From the NCBI RefSeq assembly GCF_000971155.1, contig NZ_BBLX01000009.1:33931-97930 (forward strand): DNA of 64,000 nt, written 5' to 3'. Within the stretch, counting starts at the first letter, position 1; every line of letters begins with the position of its first letter. Under the pieces are notes generated by a model, which was not told where the DNA came from, did no database searches, and was given only the letters and a program-made list of their open reading frames with translations. Position numbers and translations under genes: made by a program. This document shows, in pieces, positions 52,154 to 60,552 of this stretch. This stretch comes from Demequina maris (lineage in GTDB: Bacteria > Actinomycetota > Actinomycetes > Actinomycetales > Demequinaceae).

Positions 52154-53341
52154 ATGCAGTTCGGCATCATGTCCGTCTCGGACATCACCCGCGACCCCGT
52201 CAGCGGCTACACGCCGTCGGAGGCGGAGCGCATCGACGCGATCGTGAAGATCGCGGTCCACGCCGAGGAGGTCGGGCTCGACGTCTTCGCCGTCGGCGAG
52301 CACCACAACCCGCCGTTCTTCTCGTCGTCGCCCACGACCCTGCTGAGCCACATCGGCGCCCTCACCGAGCGCCTCGTGCTCACCACCTCGACGACGCTCA
52401 TCACCACGAACGACCCGGTGCGCCTCGCCGAGGAGTACGCGATGCTCCAGCACCTCACCAAGGGCCGCATGGACCTCATGCTGGGTCGCGGCAACACCGC
52501 GCCCGTGTACCCGTGGTTCGGCCAGGACATCCGTCAGGGCCTGCCGCTCGCGCTCGAGAACTACAACCTGCTCCACCGCCTGTGGCGCGAGGACGTGGTC
52601 GACTTCGAGGGCCAGTTCCGCACCGCCCTGCAAGGCTTCACCTCGACGCCGCGCCCGCTCGACGACGTCCCGCCGTTCGTGTGGCACGGCTCGATCCGCA
52701 CCCCCGAGATCGCCGAGCAGGCCGCGTTCTACGGCAACGGCTACTTCGCGAACAACATCTTCTGGCCCAAGGAGCACTACAAGCGCCTCATCCGCTTCTA
52801 CCGCCAGCGCTTCGAGCACTACGGCCACGGCACGCAGAAGCAGGCGGTCGTCGGCCTCGGCGGCCAGGCCTTCATCGCGAAGAACAGCCAGGACGCGCAC
52901 GACCAGTTCCGCCCGTACTTCAACGAGGCCCCGGTCTACGGCCACGGCCCGACCATGGAGGACTTCGAGGAGATGACGCCGCTGTCGGTCGGCAGCCCGC
53001 AGGAGGTCATCGACAAGACCCTGACCTTCCGCGAGGCGTTCGGCGACTACCAGCGCCAGCTGTTCCTCGTCGACCACGCCGGCCTGCCGCTCAAGATGGT
53101 CCTCGAGCAGCTCGACCTCATGGGCGAGCACGTCGTCCCCGTGCTGCGCGAGGAGCTCGACAAGCTCCGCGACCCCGAGTCGCCGTCGAACCCGCCGTCG
53201 CACGCGGACCTGGTCCACGCGAAGTACGGCGACGCCGAGCCGCGCCAGCCGCGCCCCAACGCCAACCGCGGCGACAACGTCACCGGCGGCTCGCCCTACC
53301 AGGACTCGGAGTCGACGGTCGGCTCCTACCCCACCCTCTAG
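52154..53341 (+). CDS. LLM-class flavin-dependent oxidoreductase (CE1758 family luciferase-like monooxygenase)
   Basis: A 395-aa FMN-dependent luciferase-like enzyme: MQFGIMSVSDITRDP, FAVGEHHNPPFFSSSP, LTTSTTLITTNDPVRLAEEY and LMLGRGNTAPVYPWFGQD. The family is defined by partnership with a dedicated FMN reductase, which is present two genes downstream. The substrate is unknown. The operon order is monooxygenase, MarR, FMN reductase, GNAT, pirin, with 4-nt overlaps from MarR onward. Confidence 0.92.
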   Translation: MQFGIMSVSDITRDPVSGYTPSEAERIDAIVKIAVHAEEVGLDVFAVGEHHNPPFFSSSPTTLLSHIGALTERLVLTTSTTLITTNDPVRLAEEYAMLQHLTKGRMDLMLGRGNTAPVYPWFGQDIRQGLPLALENYNLLHRLWREDVVDFEGQFRTALQGFTSTPRPLDDVPPFVWHGSIRTPEIAEQAAFYGNGYFANNIFWPKEHYKRLIRFYRQRFEHYGHGTQKQAVVGLGGQAFIAKNSQDAHDQFRPYFNEAPVYGHGPTMEDFEEMTPLSVGSPQEVIDKTLTFREAFGDYQRQLFLVDHAGLPLKMVLEQLDLMGEHVVPVLREELDKLRDPESPSNPPSHADLVHAKYGDAEPRQPRPNANRGDNVTGGSPYQDSESTVGSYPTL

Positions 53342-53349
53342 GAGGGGCG

Positions 53350-53850
53350 ATGACCACCGCACCCGTCGCACCCGCGGCGACCCACGCATCGTCCCGCGGC
53401 CGCACGCGCCTCGCGAACGATGCGTGGGAGGCCGCGCTGGGCGCCCACACCGCGCTCATGCGGCGTTTCACCGAGGACGACGTGTGGGCCGGGCTGTCGA
53501 TGCGCGACTACGACGTGCTCTACACGCTGTCGAAGTGCGACGCGCCTCAGCGGCTCAGCGACCTCGGCCGGCACGTGATGCTGAGCCAGCCGGGCCTGTC
53601 CCGCCTGGTCGACCGCCTGGTCGAGCGCGGCCTGGTGGGACGATGCGCCGACCCGACCGACGCGCGCGCCGCCCACCTGTCGCTGACCGCCGAGGGCCGC
53701 GCGCTCCAGCGCCGCGTGGGCCGCGCGCACGGCGCCTCCGTGGCCGCCGCGCTCACCGCGCGCCTGACCGACGAGGAGCTCGCGCTCCTCGAGTCGCTCT
53801 CCCGCAAGCTCTCCCTTCCCGACGACGACCTCCCCGAGGAGACCCCATGA
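53350..53850 (+). CDS. MarR-family transcriptional regulator
   Basis: A 166-aa regulator with the winged-helix signature LSDLGRHVMLSQPGLSRLVDRLVERGLVGRCADPTDARAAHLSLT. Embedded in the operon it presumably controls, it is a likely autorepressor acting at the palindrome near 52080. GGAGGGG precedes the ATG at 53350. It carries two exact word copies and one near copy. Confidence 0.92.
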   Translation: MTTAPVAPAATHASSRGRTRLANDAWEAALGAHTALMRRFTEDDVWAGLSMRDYDVLYTLSKCDAPQRLSDLGRHVMLSQPGLSRLVDRLVERGLVGRCADPTDARAAHLSLTAEGRALQRRVGRAHGASVAAALTARLTDEELALLESLSRKLSLPDDDLPEETP

Positions 53851-54548
53851 CCGACTTCCGCCTCGTGGTCGTGAGCGCGGGCGTGTCCGACCCCTCGTCG
53901 ACCCGCCTGCTCGCCGACCGCGCCACCCAGCGCGTCACCGCCCTCGCCCGCGAGCGCGGTCACGCCGTGACCGTCACCACGATCGACCTGCGCGAGCTCC
54001 TCCAGGAGCTGCCCGCCGCGCTGTCGAGCCAGCTGCTCGGCCCGCGCTTCACACGCGCCGTCGACGCCCTGGTCGCCGCGGACGCGGTCGTCGCCGCCGC
54101 CCCCGTGTACAAGGCCGGCGCGTCCGGACTGTTCACGAGCTTCTTCCAGGTCCTCGACAACGATCTCCTCATCGGCAAGCCGGTCATCCTGGCGGCCACC
54201 GCCGGCACCGCCCGCCACGCGCTCGTCGTGGACGAGGAGATGCGCGCATTGTTCGCCTACCTGCGCGCGCTGCCCGTGCCCACCAGCCTCTTCGCGTCGA
54301 CGGAGGACTGGACCGACACCGCGCTCGGCACCCGCATCGACCGCGCGGCGCGCGAGCTGGTCCTGCTCATGGAGTCCGGCTTCGCGCGGGCCGTGCGGGA
54401 CGATGCGTGGGGCGCCTACCAGCACACCTACGGCTCCGGCGGCGGCACCGAGCTGGACATCGACCTCAGCTCGGACATGATGCGGCTCGCGACCGGCGGC
54501 TCGCTGCGCGATCCCGAGGACGACCCCTTCGACCCGCGGAAGGCATGA
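53847..54548 (+). CDS. NADPH-dependent FMN reductase (CE1759 family)
   Basis: A 233-aa flavodoxin-like reductase supplying reduced FMN to the monooxygenase. The FMN-phosphate loop lies in VVVSAGVSDPSSTRLLADR, and AAAPVYKAGASGLFTSFFQVLD and PVILAATAGTARHALVVDEEM are typical. The ATG overlaps the MarR stop (ATGA). Confidence 0.92.
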   Translation: MTDFRLVVVSAGVSDPSSTRLLADRATQRVTALARERGHAVTVTTIDLRELLQELPAALSSQLLGPRFTRAVDALVAADAVVAAAPVYKAGASGLFTSFFQVLDNDLLIGKPVILAATAGTARHALVVDEEMRALFAYLRALPVPTSLFASTEDWTDTALGTRIDRAARELVLLMESGFARAVRDDAWGAYQHTYGSGGGTELDIDLSSDMMRLATGGSLRDPEDDPFDPRKA

Positions 54549-54838
54549 TGACGACCGCCGTGACGCGGTCCGATGAGCGCGGCCGCTACGAGCTCGAGGT
54601 CGACGGCGAGCTCGCCGGCGTCGCGGAGTTCCGGCTCCGCTCGGGCCGCATCGTGTTCACGCACACCGAGATCGCGGACGCCTACGAGGGTCGCGGGCTC
54701 GGCTCGACCCTCGCCGAGGCCGCGCTGACGGACGCCGCCTCGCGCGGCGAGACCATCGTGCCGCTGTGCCCGTTCATCGCGCGGTACCTGCAGCGCCACG
54801 AGATCCCCGACGCCGAGGTGGACTGGCCGGCCGCATGA
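54545..54838 (+). CDS. GNAT family N-acetyltransferase (YjdJ-type, small)
   Basis: A 97-aa short acetyltransferase: ELEVDGELAGVAEFRLRSG, then the acetyl-CoA loop YEGRGLGSTLAEAAL and the terminal VPLCPFIARYLQRHEI. The substrate is unknown. It overlaps both neighbours by 4 nt (a second ATG follows at 54548). Confidence 0.9.
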   Translation: MMTTAVTRSDERGRYELEVDGELAGVAEFRLRSGRIVFTHTEIADAYEGRGLGSTLAEAALTDAASRGETIVPLCPFIARYLQRHEIPDAEVDWPAA

Positions 54839-55824
54839 CCCGGCACGACGCGGGTCCCGTCGCCGAGGTGCTCTGCCCCGGCGCGGGCCGGCGTCCCGGC
54901 CCCGTCGCGCGCGTCCTCGAGGCGCGTGACGTCCCCCTCGGCGGGCTGCGCGCGATGACGGTGCGGCGCGCGCTCCCGCAGCGCGGGCTCACGACCATCG
55001 GCGCCTGGTGCTTCCTCGACCGCTTCGGGCCGCAGGAGGCGGTCATGCGCGTCGAGCCGCATCCGCACATCGGCCTGCAGACCGTGACGTGGCCGCTCGC
55101 GGGCGAGGTGCGCCACCGCGACTCGCTCGGCTCGGACGTGGTGCTCCGGCGGGGCGCGCTCAACCTCATGACGAGCGGGCGCGGCATCGCGCACTCCGAG
55201 TACTCGGTGGGCGACGTGCCGCTCCGACTCGACGCGCTGCAGCTGTGGGTCGCCCTGCCCGAGGAGGCACGCCACGGCGCGCCGTCGTTCGAGACGCACC
55301 CGTCGCTCCCGTCCGTCGCGCTGCCCGCGTCGCGCGGGGACGACGCGACCGCCACCGTCATCCTCGGCACGCTCGCGGGCACGGCCTCGCCCGCCACCGC
55401 CTTCACCCCGATCGTCGGCGCGGAGATCGCGCTCGCACCGGGGTCGACGGTGACGCTCCCCCTCGACCCCGCGTGGGAGCACGGGCTCGTGCCGCTCACG
55501 GGCGACGTCACGGTCGCCGACCGCGCGGGCGCGCTGGAGACGCCCGCGGCGGGCGGGATCCTCTACCTCGGCACGGACCGCGACGCCGTCGCGCTGTCCT
55601 CGCGCGACGGCGCGACCGTCATGCTGCTCGGCGGCGAGCCCTTCCCCGACGACCTGGTGATGTGGTGGAACTTCGTGGCGCGCGATCACGACGAGATCGT
55701 CGCCGCGCAGCGCGAGTGGAACGCGCGCGATCCGCGCTTCGGCGAGGTCGCCGGCCACACCGCGCGGATCCCGGCGCCGCCGCTGCCCCACGCGCGGCTG
55801 CGTCCTCGCCGGCGCGAGGCGTAG
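54835..55824 (+). CDS. Pirin family protein
   Basis: A 329-aa bicupin. The N-terminal cupin has the iron-ligand pattern (VEPHPHIGLQTVTWPLAGE and GRGIAHSEY) and the C-terminal cupin lacks it, as usual. Some pirins have quercetinase activity, others regulate; here it ends an oxidoreductase operon, so a redox or detoxification role is inferred. The longer upstream frame overlapping the GNAT gene is rejected in favour of ATG 54835 (ATGA overlap). Confidence 0.92.
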   Translation: MTRHDAGPVAEVLCPGAGRRPGPVARVLEARDVPLGGLRAMTVRRALPQRGLTTIGAWCFLDRFGPQEAVMRVEPHPHIGLQTVTWPLAGEVRHRDSLGSDVVLRRGALNLMTSGRGIAHSEYSVGDVPLRLDALQLWVALPEEARHGAPSFETHPSLPSVALPASRGDDATATVILGTLAGTASPATAFTPIVGAEIALAPGSTVTLPLDPAWEHGLVPLTGDVTVADRAGALETPAAGGILYLGTDRDAVALSSRDGATVMLLGGEPFPDDLVMWWNFVARDHDEIVAAQREWNARDPRFGEVAGHTARIPAPPLPHARLRPRRREA

Positions 55825-55865
55825 CGGGGCCGGCGACCGGCCCGACCGCCGCGGCGCCCGCCGTG

Positions 55866-55882
55866 CGGACCGCCGCGGTCCG
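55866..55882. terminator. Short GC hairpin after the pirin gene
   Basis: Inverted repeat CGGACCG-CCG-CGGTCCG in the 73-bp gap before the STAS-like gene. It could be a weak terminator. Confidence 0.3.
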
Positions 55883-55897
55883 GGCCACGATGGAGGC

Positions 55898-56272
55898 ATG
55901 CCCATCGAGCAGCTCCATGACCTTCCCACCGGCACGCTCGGCTTCCGCGGCACGGGGCTCGTGAGCGCCGACGACTACCGCGCGGCCCTCGAGCCCGCGA
56001 TCGACGCCGCGGTCGAGGCGGGCGGGCCCGTCAACCTCGTCTACGTGCTCGGCGACGACTTCGAGCGCTACTCGCTGGGCGCCATGTGGGAGGACGCGAG
56101 GCTCGAGGGCGTCCCGCATCGGGCGTGGGGCCGCTTCGCGCTCGTCACCGAGCACGAGGTGCTCGCCGAGGCCGTCCACCTCATGTCGTTCCTCTTCCCC
56201 GGCGAGCTGCGCATCTTCCCGGGCCACCACGAGGCCGAGGCGATCGCCTGGGCGAGCGGCACCGAAGGCTGA
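55898..56272 (+). CDS. SpoIIAA-like / STAS domain protein
   Basis: A 124-aa protein of the SpoIIAA-like family (DUF3478-type): LGFRGTGLVSADDYRAAL, VNLVYVLGDDFERYSLGAMWEDARL, WGRFALVTEH and the ending LRIFPGHHEAEAIAW. No phosphoacceptor Ser of anti-sigma antagonists is evident; stand-alone family members may bind lipids. CACGAT lies 6 nt before the ATG. Confidence 0.85.
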   Translation: MPIEQLHDLPTGTLGFRGTGLVSADDYRAALEPAIDAAVEAGGPVNLVYVLGDDFERYSLGAMWEDARLEGVPHRAWGRFALVTEHEVLAEAVHLMSFLFPGELRIFPGHHEAEAIAWASGTEG

Positions 56273-56275
56273 ACG

Positions 56276-57568
56276 CTACGCGGGCCCCGGGACCGCCGCG
56301 ACGGTCGCGCGCACCCGGATCGCGGTCGCGCTGAACGGCTCCCTGCCGGGCGCGTCCCAGGCGGTCGAGCCGCCCTCCCCCGCCCACGCGTTGAGGTTCG
56401 CGCCGAGCGTGCCCCGCAGGGTGCCCACGACGACGCCGTCGGCGTCCGGGGCAGCCCAGTCCACGGGGAACGATGCGGTGCCGCCGCCGTGCAGGGAGGC
56501 CTCGGCGGTCGCGGGCAGCGCGGCCACCGACGGGATCTCGCCCAGGTCCGGCGTGACCGCCGCCTCCGCGTCCGCCGCCCGAAGCGCATCGTGCTGCGCG
56601 CGCGTGAGGCCGAGGACGCCGCCGTGCTTGGTCGAGGCGCGCAGCGAGAAGCGGGGGCTGTCGAGCGGCGCCCACGGCGTCTCCGCGTCGAGGTCGGTCG
56701 ACACCATCGGCCGGTAGCCCACCGACGGGATGACGTCGACGTAGAGGTACCAGCGGTCCTCCCCGTGGGCCTTGAACATCGTGGGGCCCTCGACGCCGTG
56801 CCCGTCGGCGTAGCCCTCGCCGATGCGGGTCTGGACCTCGTGCCACGCGGCGTCCGGCTCCCACCAGCGCTCCGCGTCCGTGACCTCCATGAACAGGCCG
56901 CGCCGCGTGGCGCCGTTGTCCTTGGTGACGCGGTAGGTGCGGCCGCCGTGCTGGATCATCGTGGTGTCGATGGTGTGGTCGCCGTGGTCGAGCAGCACCC
57001 CGCCGAACGCGAACGTCTCCTGCGTGAAGTCCGTCGTCGAGCCCCACAGGATGACCTGGTGGTCGCCGACCGTCGACGTCCAGTACACGACGAAGGCGCC
57101 CCGACCCTCGCCGTGGAAGTCCGGGACGAAGGTGGTCTCGGCGGCCCACATCATGCCCATGTCGGGCGCGCCCGCGGCGGGAGCGCCGGACGTGTCGAGC
57201 GCCACGTCGAGCTGACGCAGCGGCGACCACGTGACGAGGTCGCGCGACTCCCACACGTTCATGCGCGTCGAGTAGCCGTGCGACCACCCGGCCCAGCCCG
57301 CATCGTCCCCGCCGAAGACGCGGAGGTCCGTCGCGAGGATGAAGTACACGCCGGTCTGCGGGTTGTAGGTGAGGTGCGGGTCGCGCACGCCGGTGGTGCC
57401 GAGGTGGGAGGCGAGGATCGGCTCGCCGCCGTTGAGCGGGATCCAGCGCTCGGGGTCGTCGCCCTCCGACAGGTCGAGGTAGATCTTCTCGGCGTAGCCC
57501 TCGGGGTCCTCGAGGAAGTGGACCATGAGGTAGCCGTAGGGCCGGTCGCCCCCGCCGACGGCGGTCAT
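56276..57568 (-). CDS. Glycoside hydrolase family 43-like protein, downstream copy
   Basis: A 430-aa five-bladed beta-propeller-like protein: GTTGVRDPHLTYNPQTGVYFILATD (candidate base Asp), MMWAAETTFVPDF and the candidate acid Glu in GHGVEGPTMFKAHGEDRWYLY. It belongs with the arabinanase/arabinofuranosidase-type GH43 group; activity is not certain. There is no signal peptide. Its ATG overlaps the stop of the upstream GH43 gene. It is convergent with the STAS-like gene, 3 nt apart. Confidence 0.85.
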   Translation of the reverse strand: MTAVGGGDRPYGYLMVHFLEDPEGYAEKIYLDLSEGDDPERWIPLNGGEPILASHLGTTGVRDPHLTYNPQTGVYFILATDLRVFGGDDAGWAGWSHGYSTRMNVWESRDLVTWSPLRQLDVALDTSGAPAAGAPDMGMMWAAETTFVPDFHGEGRGAFVVYWTSTVGDHQVILWGSTTDFTQETFAFGGVLLDHGDHTIDTTMIQHGGRTYRVTKDNGATRRGLFMEVTDAERWWEPDAAWHEVQTRIGEGYADGHGVEGPTMFKAHGEDRWYLYVDVIPSVGYRPMVSTDLDAETPWAPLDSPRFSLRASTKHGGVLGLTRAQHDALRAADAEAAVTPDLGEIPSVAALPATAEASLHGGGTASFPVDWAAPDADGVVVGTLRGTLGANLNAWAGEGGSTAWDAPGREPFSATAIRVRATVAAVPGPA

Positions 57569-59448
57569 CGGACGACGACCGTCACGCTCACATCGCGCAG
57601 CGCGGGCAGCAGCTCCTCCTCGGTCTCCATGTCGAGCACGGGCATGCCGTCGGAGGCGAAGTGGACGCGGCGCACGAACATGTCGCGGCCGGTCAGCCCC
57701 TTGTGGTCGGTGCGGGCGTGGAAGACGTACAGGAGGTTGCCGTCCTGGTCCTCGGACCACATGCCGTGGCCGGTGCCCAGCTGCATCTCGCCGTTGAACG
57801 GGCCCGACTTCTGGATCGGATAGTTGAGACGGGTCCAGGCGGCGGGGTCGGTGAGGTCGACGCCCTCGCCGGCGTCGGCCGTGACGAGGCCGGTGGTGTA
57901 GCTGTCGCCCACGGTCGAGCCGGAGTACAGCAGGAACAGGCGGCCGTCGCGGACGAGGACGTTGGGGCCCTCGGCGATGAAGTTGTCCCACGCGTACTCG
58001 GGGGCGACGATGCGCACCGGCTCGCTCGTGAGGCGCGTCGGGTCCGCGGGGTCCATCGTCGCGATGAACACCGAACCCAGCATCTGCCAGGCGTAGTAGT
58101 GCGTGCCGGAGTCCTCGAAGTACGTCATGTCGAGCGAGATGCCCTGGATCTTGTTGAGCGCGGAGCCATCCGCGCACAGCACGTGGCGGGTCGCGGTCCA
58201 GTGCTCGGGCACGGTCGGGTCGAGGTGGTTCCCCGCCTCGTCCTTGCGCAGCTGCACGATGCTCGCGCGGCCGGACCACATGTCGGTCGGGTCGCCGTAC
58301 GAGGGCATGAACAGGATCGACAGGGTGCCGTCGATCAGGTGGATCTCGGGCGCCCAGAAGCAGCCGGTCATGGGGTTGCCATCGGCGTCGAGCGAGCCGT
58401 GGACGAGCAGGTCGACCTCGGCGACGCGGCCGGCCTCGAGCGCCTCGTCGGAGAGGTCCTCGATGCGGTCGGCCATGCGGATCGGCATCCCGACAGGCTC
58501 CCCCGCGTTGTTGACCGGGTCCATGTGGAGGTCCTTGGTCGCGATCATGAGGAACTTCTGCACGCCGTTGAAGTCGAAGCGGTAGACGCTCGGGTCGGCG
58601 CGCTCGTCCGCGAACGGCGTCGGGTAGACCTCCTGGCGGACGCGGCCGGCGACCTCGTGGGTGCCCGGCACCGCGGTGTCGATCGCGGCCAGCGCGTCGG
58701 CGTCCCACGCGATCGCGAGCGAGCCCGCCGAGCCGTCGCTGTAGTCGAGCTCGAGGCGCGCCGGCAGGTCGGCGACGGTCGGGGCCGAGCCCACCGCGAC
58801 CTCGACGACCGGCAGGGGGCGCGCGCCCGTGTTGACGATGGGACCGAAGCGCACCTCGAGGCCGCGCGCGACCTCGGCGGGGATGCTGATCGGGGCGCCG
58901 TGCTCGAGGCCGGGCACGGGGCCCGGCTCCGCGGGGCTCGCGAGGCCGCCGTCGGCGGGGTCGGTGACGGCGGCGTGGAGGACCTCGCCGGCGTCGTTCG
59001 TCCACTGGAGCAGGTAGGTGTCGCTCGCGGCGTCGTAGACCGCGGCGGGACGATGCACGCCGTCGGTCACGCCGAGGTCGAGCAGGCCGAGCTCGTCGTA
59101 CGCGAGCAGGTCGGCCGACGTCGCGACGAGGACGCTCGAGCGCTCGGTGCCGTCGGGACCGCCGCCGCGGGCGACTCGGGTCGCGACGACGCCGTAGCCG
59201 CCGTCGCGCAGCGCGAACAGGTGCGGGTCGACGAGCGAGCGGAGGATCTCCTCGCTCGTGCCGGCGGGCGCGGGCGTCTCGGACACGCGCGCGAAGAGGA
59301 TGCCGTAGTCGTCGAAGAGCGGCACGAAGCCGTCAGGCCCCTCGAGCGCGAGGTGCATGCTCAGCGCGACGTCCTCGTTGTTGGCCTCCGCGGCCGTGGT
59401 GGGCGTGCGGTGGTAGGCGCGGACGCGGCGCTCCATCGAGTCGGTCAC
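57565..59448 (-). CDS. Glycoside hydrolase family 43 protein
   Basis: A 627-aa enzyme: an N-terminal propeller-like or accessory segment (about 1-260) and a GH43 catalytic region with RADPSVYRFDFNG (about 283), CFWAPEIHLIDGTLSILFMP (about 362) and NFIAEGPNVLVRDGRLFLLYSG (about 493), matching the family's three acidic positions. There is no signal peptide, so it would act on imported arabino- or xylo-oligosaccharides. It is translationally coupled to the second GH43 gene. Confidence 0.9.
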   Translation of the reverse strand: MTDSMERRVRAYHRTPTTAAEANNEDVALSMHLALEGPDGFVPLFDDYGILFARVSETPAPAGTSEEILRSLVDPHLFALRDGGYGVVATRVARGGGPDGTERSSVLVATSADLLAYDELGLLDLGVTDGVHRPAAVYDAASDTYLLQWTNDAGEVLHAAVTDPADGGLASPAEPGPVPGLEHGAPISIPAEVARGLEVRFGPIVNTGARPLPVVEVAVGSAPTVADLPARLELDYSDGSAGSLAIAWDADALAAIDTAVPGTHEVAGRVRQEVYPTPFADERADPSVYRFDFNGVQKFLMIATKDLHMDPVNNAGEPVGMPIRMADRIEDLSDEALEAGRVAEVDLLVHGSLDADGNPMTGCFWAPEIHLIDGTLSILFMPSYGDPTDMWSGRASIVQLRKDEAGNHLDPTVPEHWTATRHVLCADGSALNKIQGISLDMTYFEDSGTHYYAWQMLGSVFIATMDPADPTRLTSEPVRIVAPEYAWDNFIAEGPNVLVRDGRLFLLYSGSTVGDSYTTGLVTADAGEGVDLTDPAAWTRLNYPIQKSGPFNGEMQLGTGHGMWSEDQDGNLLYVFHARTDHKGLTGRDMFVRRVHFASDGMPVLDMETEEELLPALRDVSVTVVVR

Positions 59449-59523
59449 GGGCGCTCTCCTTCGAGTCGGGCGGGGGTGGTGGCGTCGCGCGCGCGGGGCG
59501 CGACGCTCGGGGCCTCAGTGGAA

Positions 59524-59537
59524 TTTACATCGTTTAC
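59524..59537. promoter_or_regulatory. Candidate promoter/operator of the GH43 pair
   Basis: Two TTTAC repeats 9 bp apart (59524-59528 and 59533-59537), overlapping the TAA stop of the glycerate kinase gene. On the minus strand TAAATT could serve as -10. The stretch is conspicuously AT-rich, consistent with a sugar-responsive operator. Confidence 0.35.
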
Positions 59538-60550
59538 CCAGGGCGCACAAAAGCGCTGGGACCGTGGTCCTCCCACGCCTGCGCGGCGGCGCGCCCGGCC
59601 GCCTCGAGCCAGCGGTCCGGCGCGTTGATCGCGGCGTCGCGCGATCCCGCGAGCGCGGCGAGCGACGCGGACCACACGCCGGGGTCCACCGCGACCTCCC
59701 CCGCGACCACCGCGACTCGGGGGAAGGACTCCAGGGCATGCCCGGTGACCTTCCCCATCGACGACTGCGCGTCGAAGCGCCCCTCTCCCGTGATCACGAG
59801 GTCCGCGTCGTGGGCCGCGTCCTCGAGGCCGGTCAGGCGCGCCATCGCGGGCGCGCCCTCGACGAGCGTCGCGCCCCACGCGAGCAGCGCGTAGCCCACG
59901 CCGCCGGCGGCACCGGCCCCGGGGACCGACGGGTCGGCACCCAGCCGCGCGGCCACCGCCGCGAGGCGCTCCTCGAGCGCGACCGCCTCGAGCGGCGAGG
60001 CGCCCTTCTGCGGCGCGAACACCGCGGCCGCGCCCCCGGGGCCGAGCAGCGGCGCGCGCACGTCGCATAGCACCGTGGCGCCACCCGGCGGCGGCCGCCG
60101 GTCGCCGAGCGCCTCGAGCACCGGCAGGCCGCCGTCGGTCGAGGCGGAGCCGCCGAGCGCGACGATGACCCGCGTCGCGCCGGCGTCGAGCGCGTGCGCC
60201 ATCACCTCGCCGAGCCCGCGCGACGTCGCGCGGAGGGCGTCGAGGCCCGGCATGAGGTGCATGCCCGCGACGATCGCGAGCTCGCACAGCGCCGTCCCGT
60301 CCCCCAGGTCGAGCCACGCGCCCGGCACGGGGGTGCCCGCGGGGCCCGTCACCGCGCCGGCGCCCCGCAGCTCCGCCTCGGGTCGCGCGTGGCGCACGCC
60401 GGCGAGCGTGCCCTCGCCACCGTCTGCCTGCGGGATCTCGACCACCGCATCGTCCCGCCGCACGGATCGCCAGCCCCGCGCGATCGCCGCCGCGGCCCGC
60501 TCGGCCGGCCAGGTGCCCTTGAACGAGTCGGGGGCGACGACCACGCGCAC
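59534..60550 (-). CDS. Glycerate kinase (GlxK/GarK family)
   Basis: A 338-aa type-II-fold glycerate kinase: VVVAPDSFKGTWPAERAA, EIPQADGGEGTLAG, ALGGSASTDGG and ITGEGRFDAQSSMGKVTGHAL are the family signatures. It starts GTG 60550 just after the stop of the upstream gene and ends in TAA, the only TAA stop I noticed among the plausible genes. It would feed glycerate into glycolysis. Confidence 0.92.
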   Translation of the reverse strand: MRVVVAPDSFKGTWPAERAAAAIARGWRSVRRDDAVVEIPQADGGEGTLAGVRHARPEAELRGAGAVTGPAGTPVPGAWLDLGDGTALCELAIVAGMHLMPGLDALRATSRGLGEVMAHALDAGATRVIVALGGSASTDGGLPVLEALGDRRPPPGGATVLCDVRAPLLGPGGAAAVFAPQKGASPLEAVALEERLAAVAARLGADPSVPGAGAAGGVGYALLAWGATLVEGAPAMARLTGLEDAAHDADLVITGEGRFDAQSSMGKVTGHALESFPRVAVVAGEVAVDPGVWSASLAALAGSRDAAINAPDRWLEAAGRAAAQAWEDHGPSAFVRPG

Positions 60551-60552
60551 GG

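Noticed and set aside
57565..59448. The two GH43 genes as one gene broken by a frameshift.
   Set aside because: Each has its own complete set of GH43 acidic motifs and the junction is a standard ATGA overlap.
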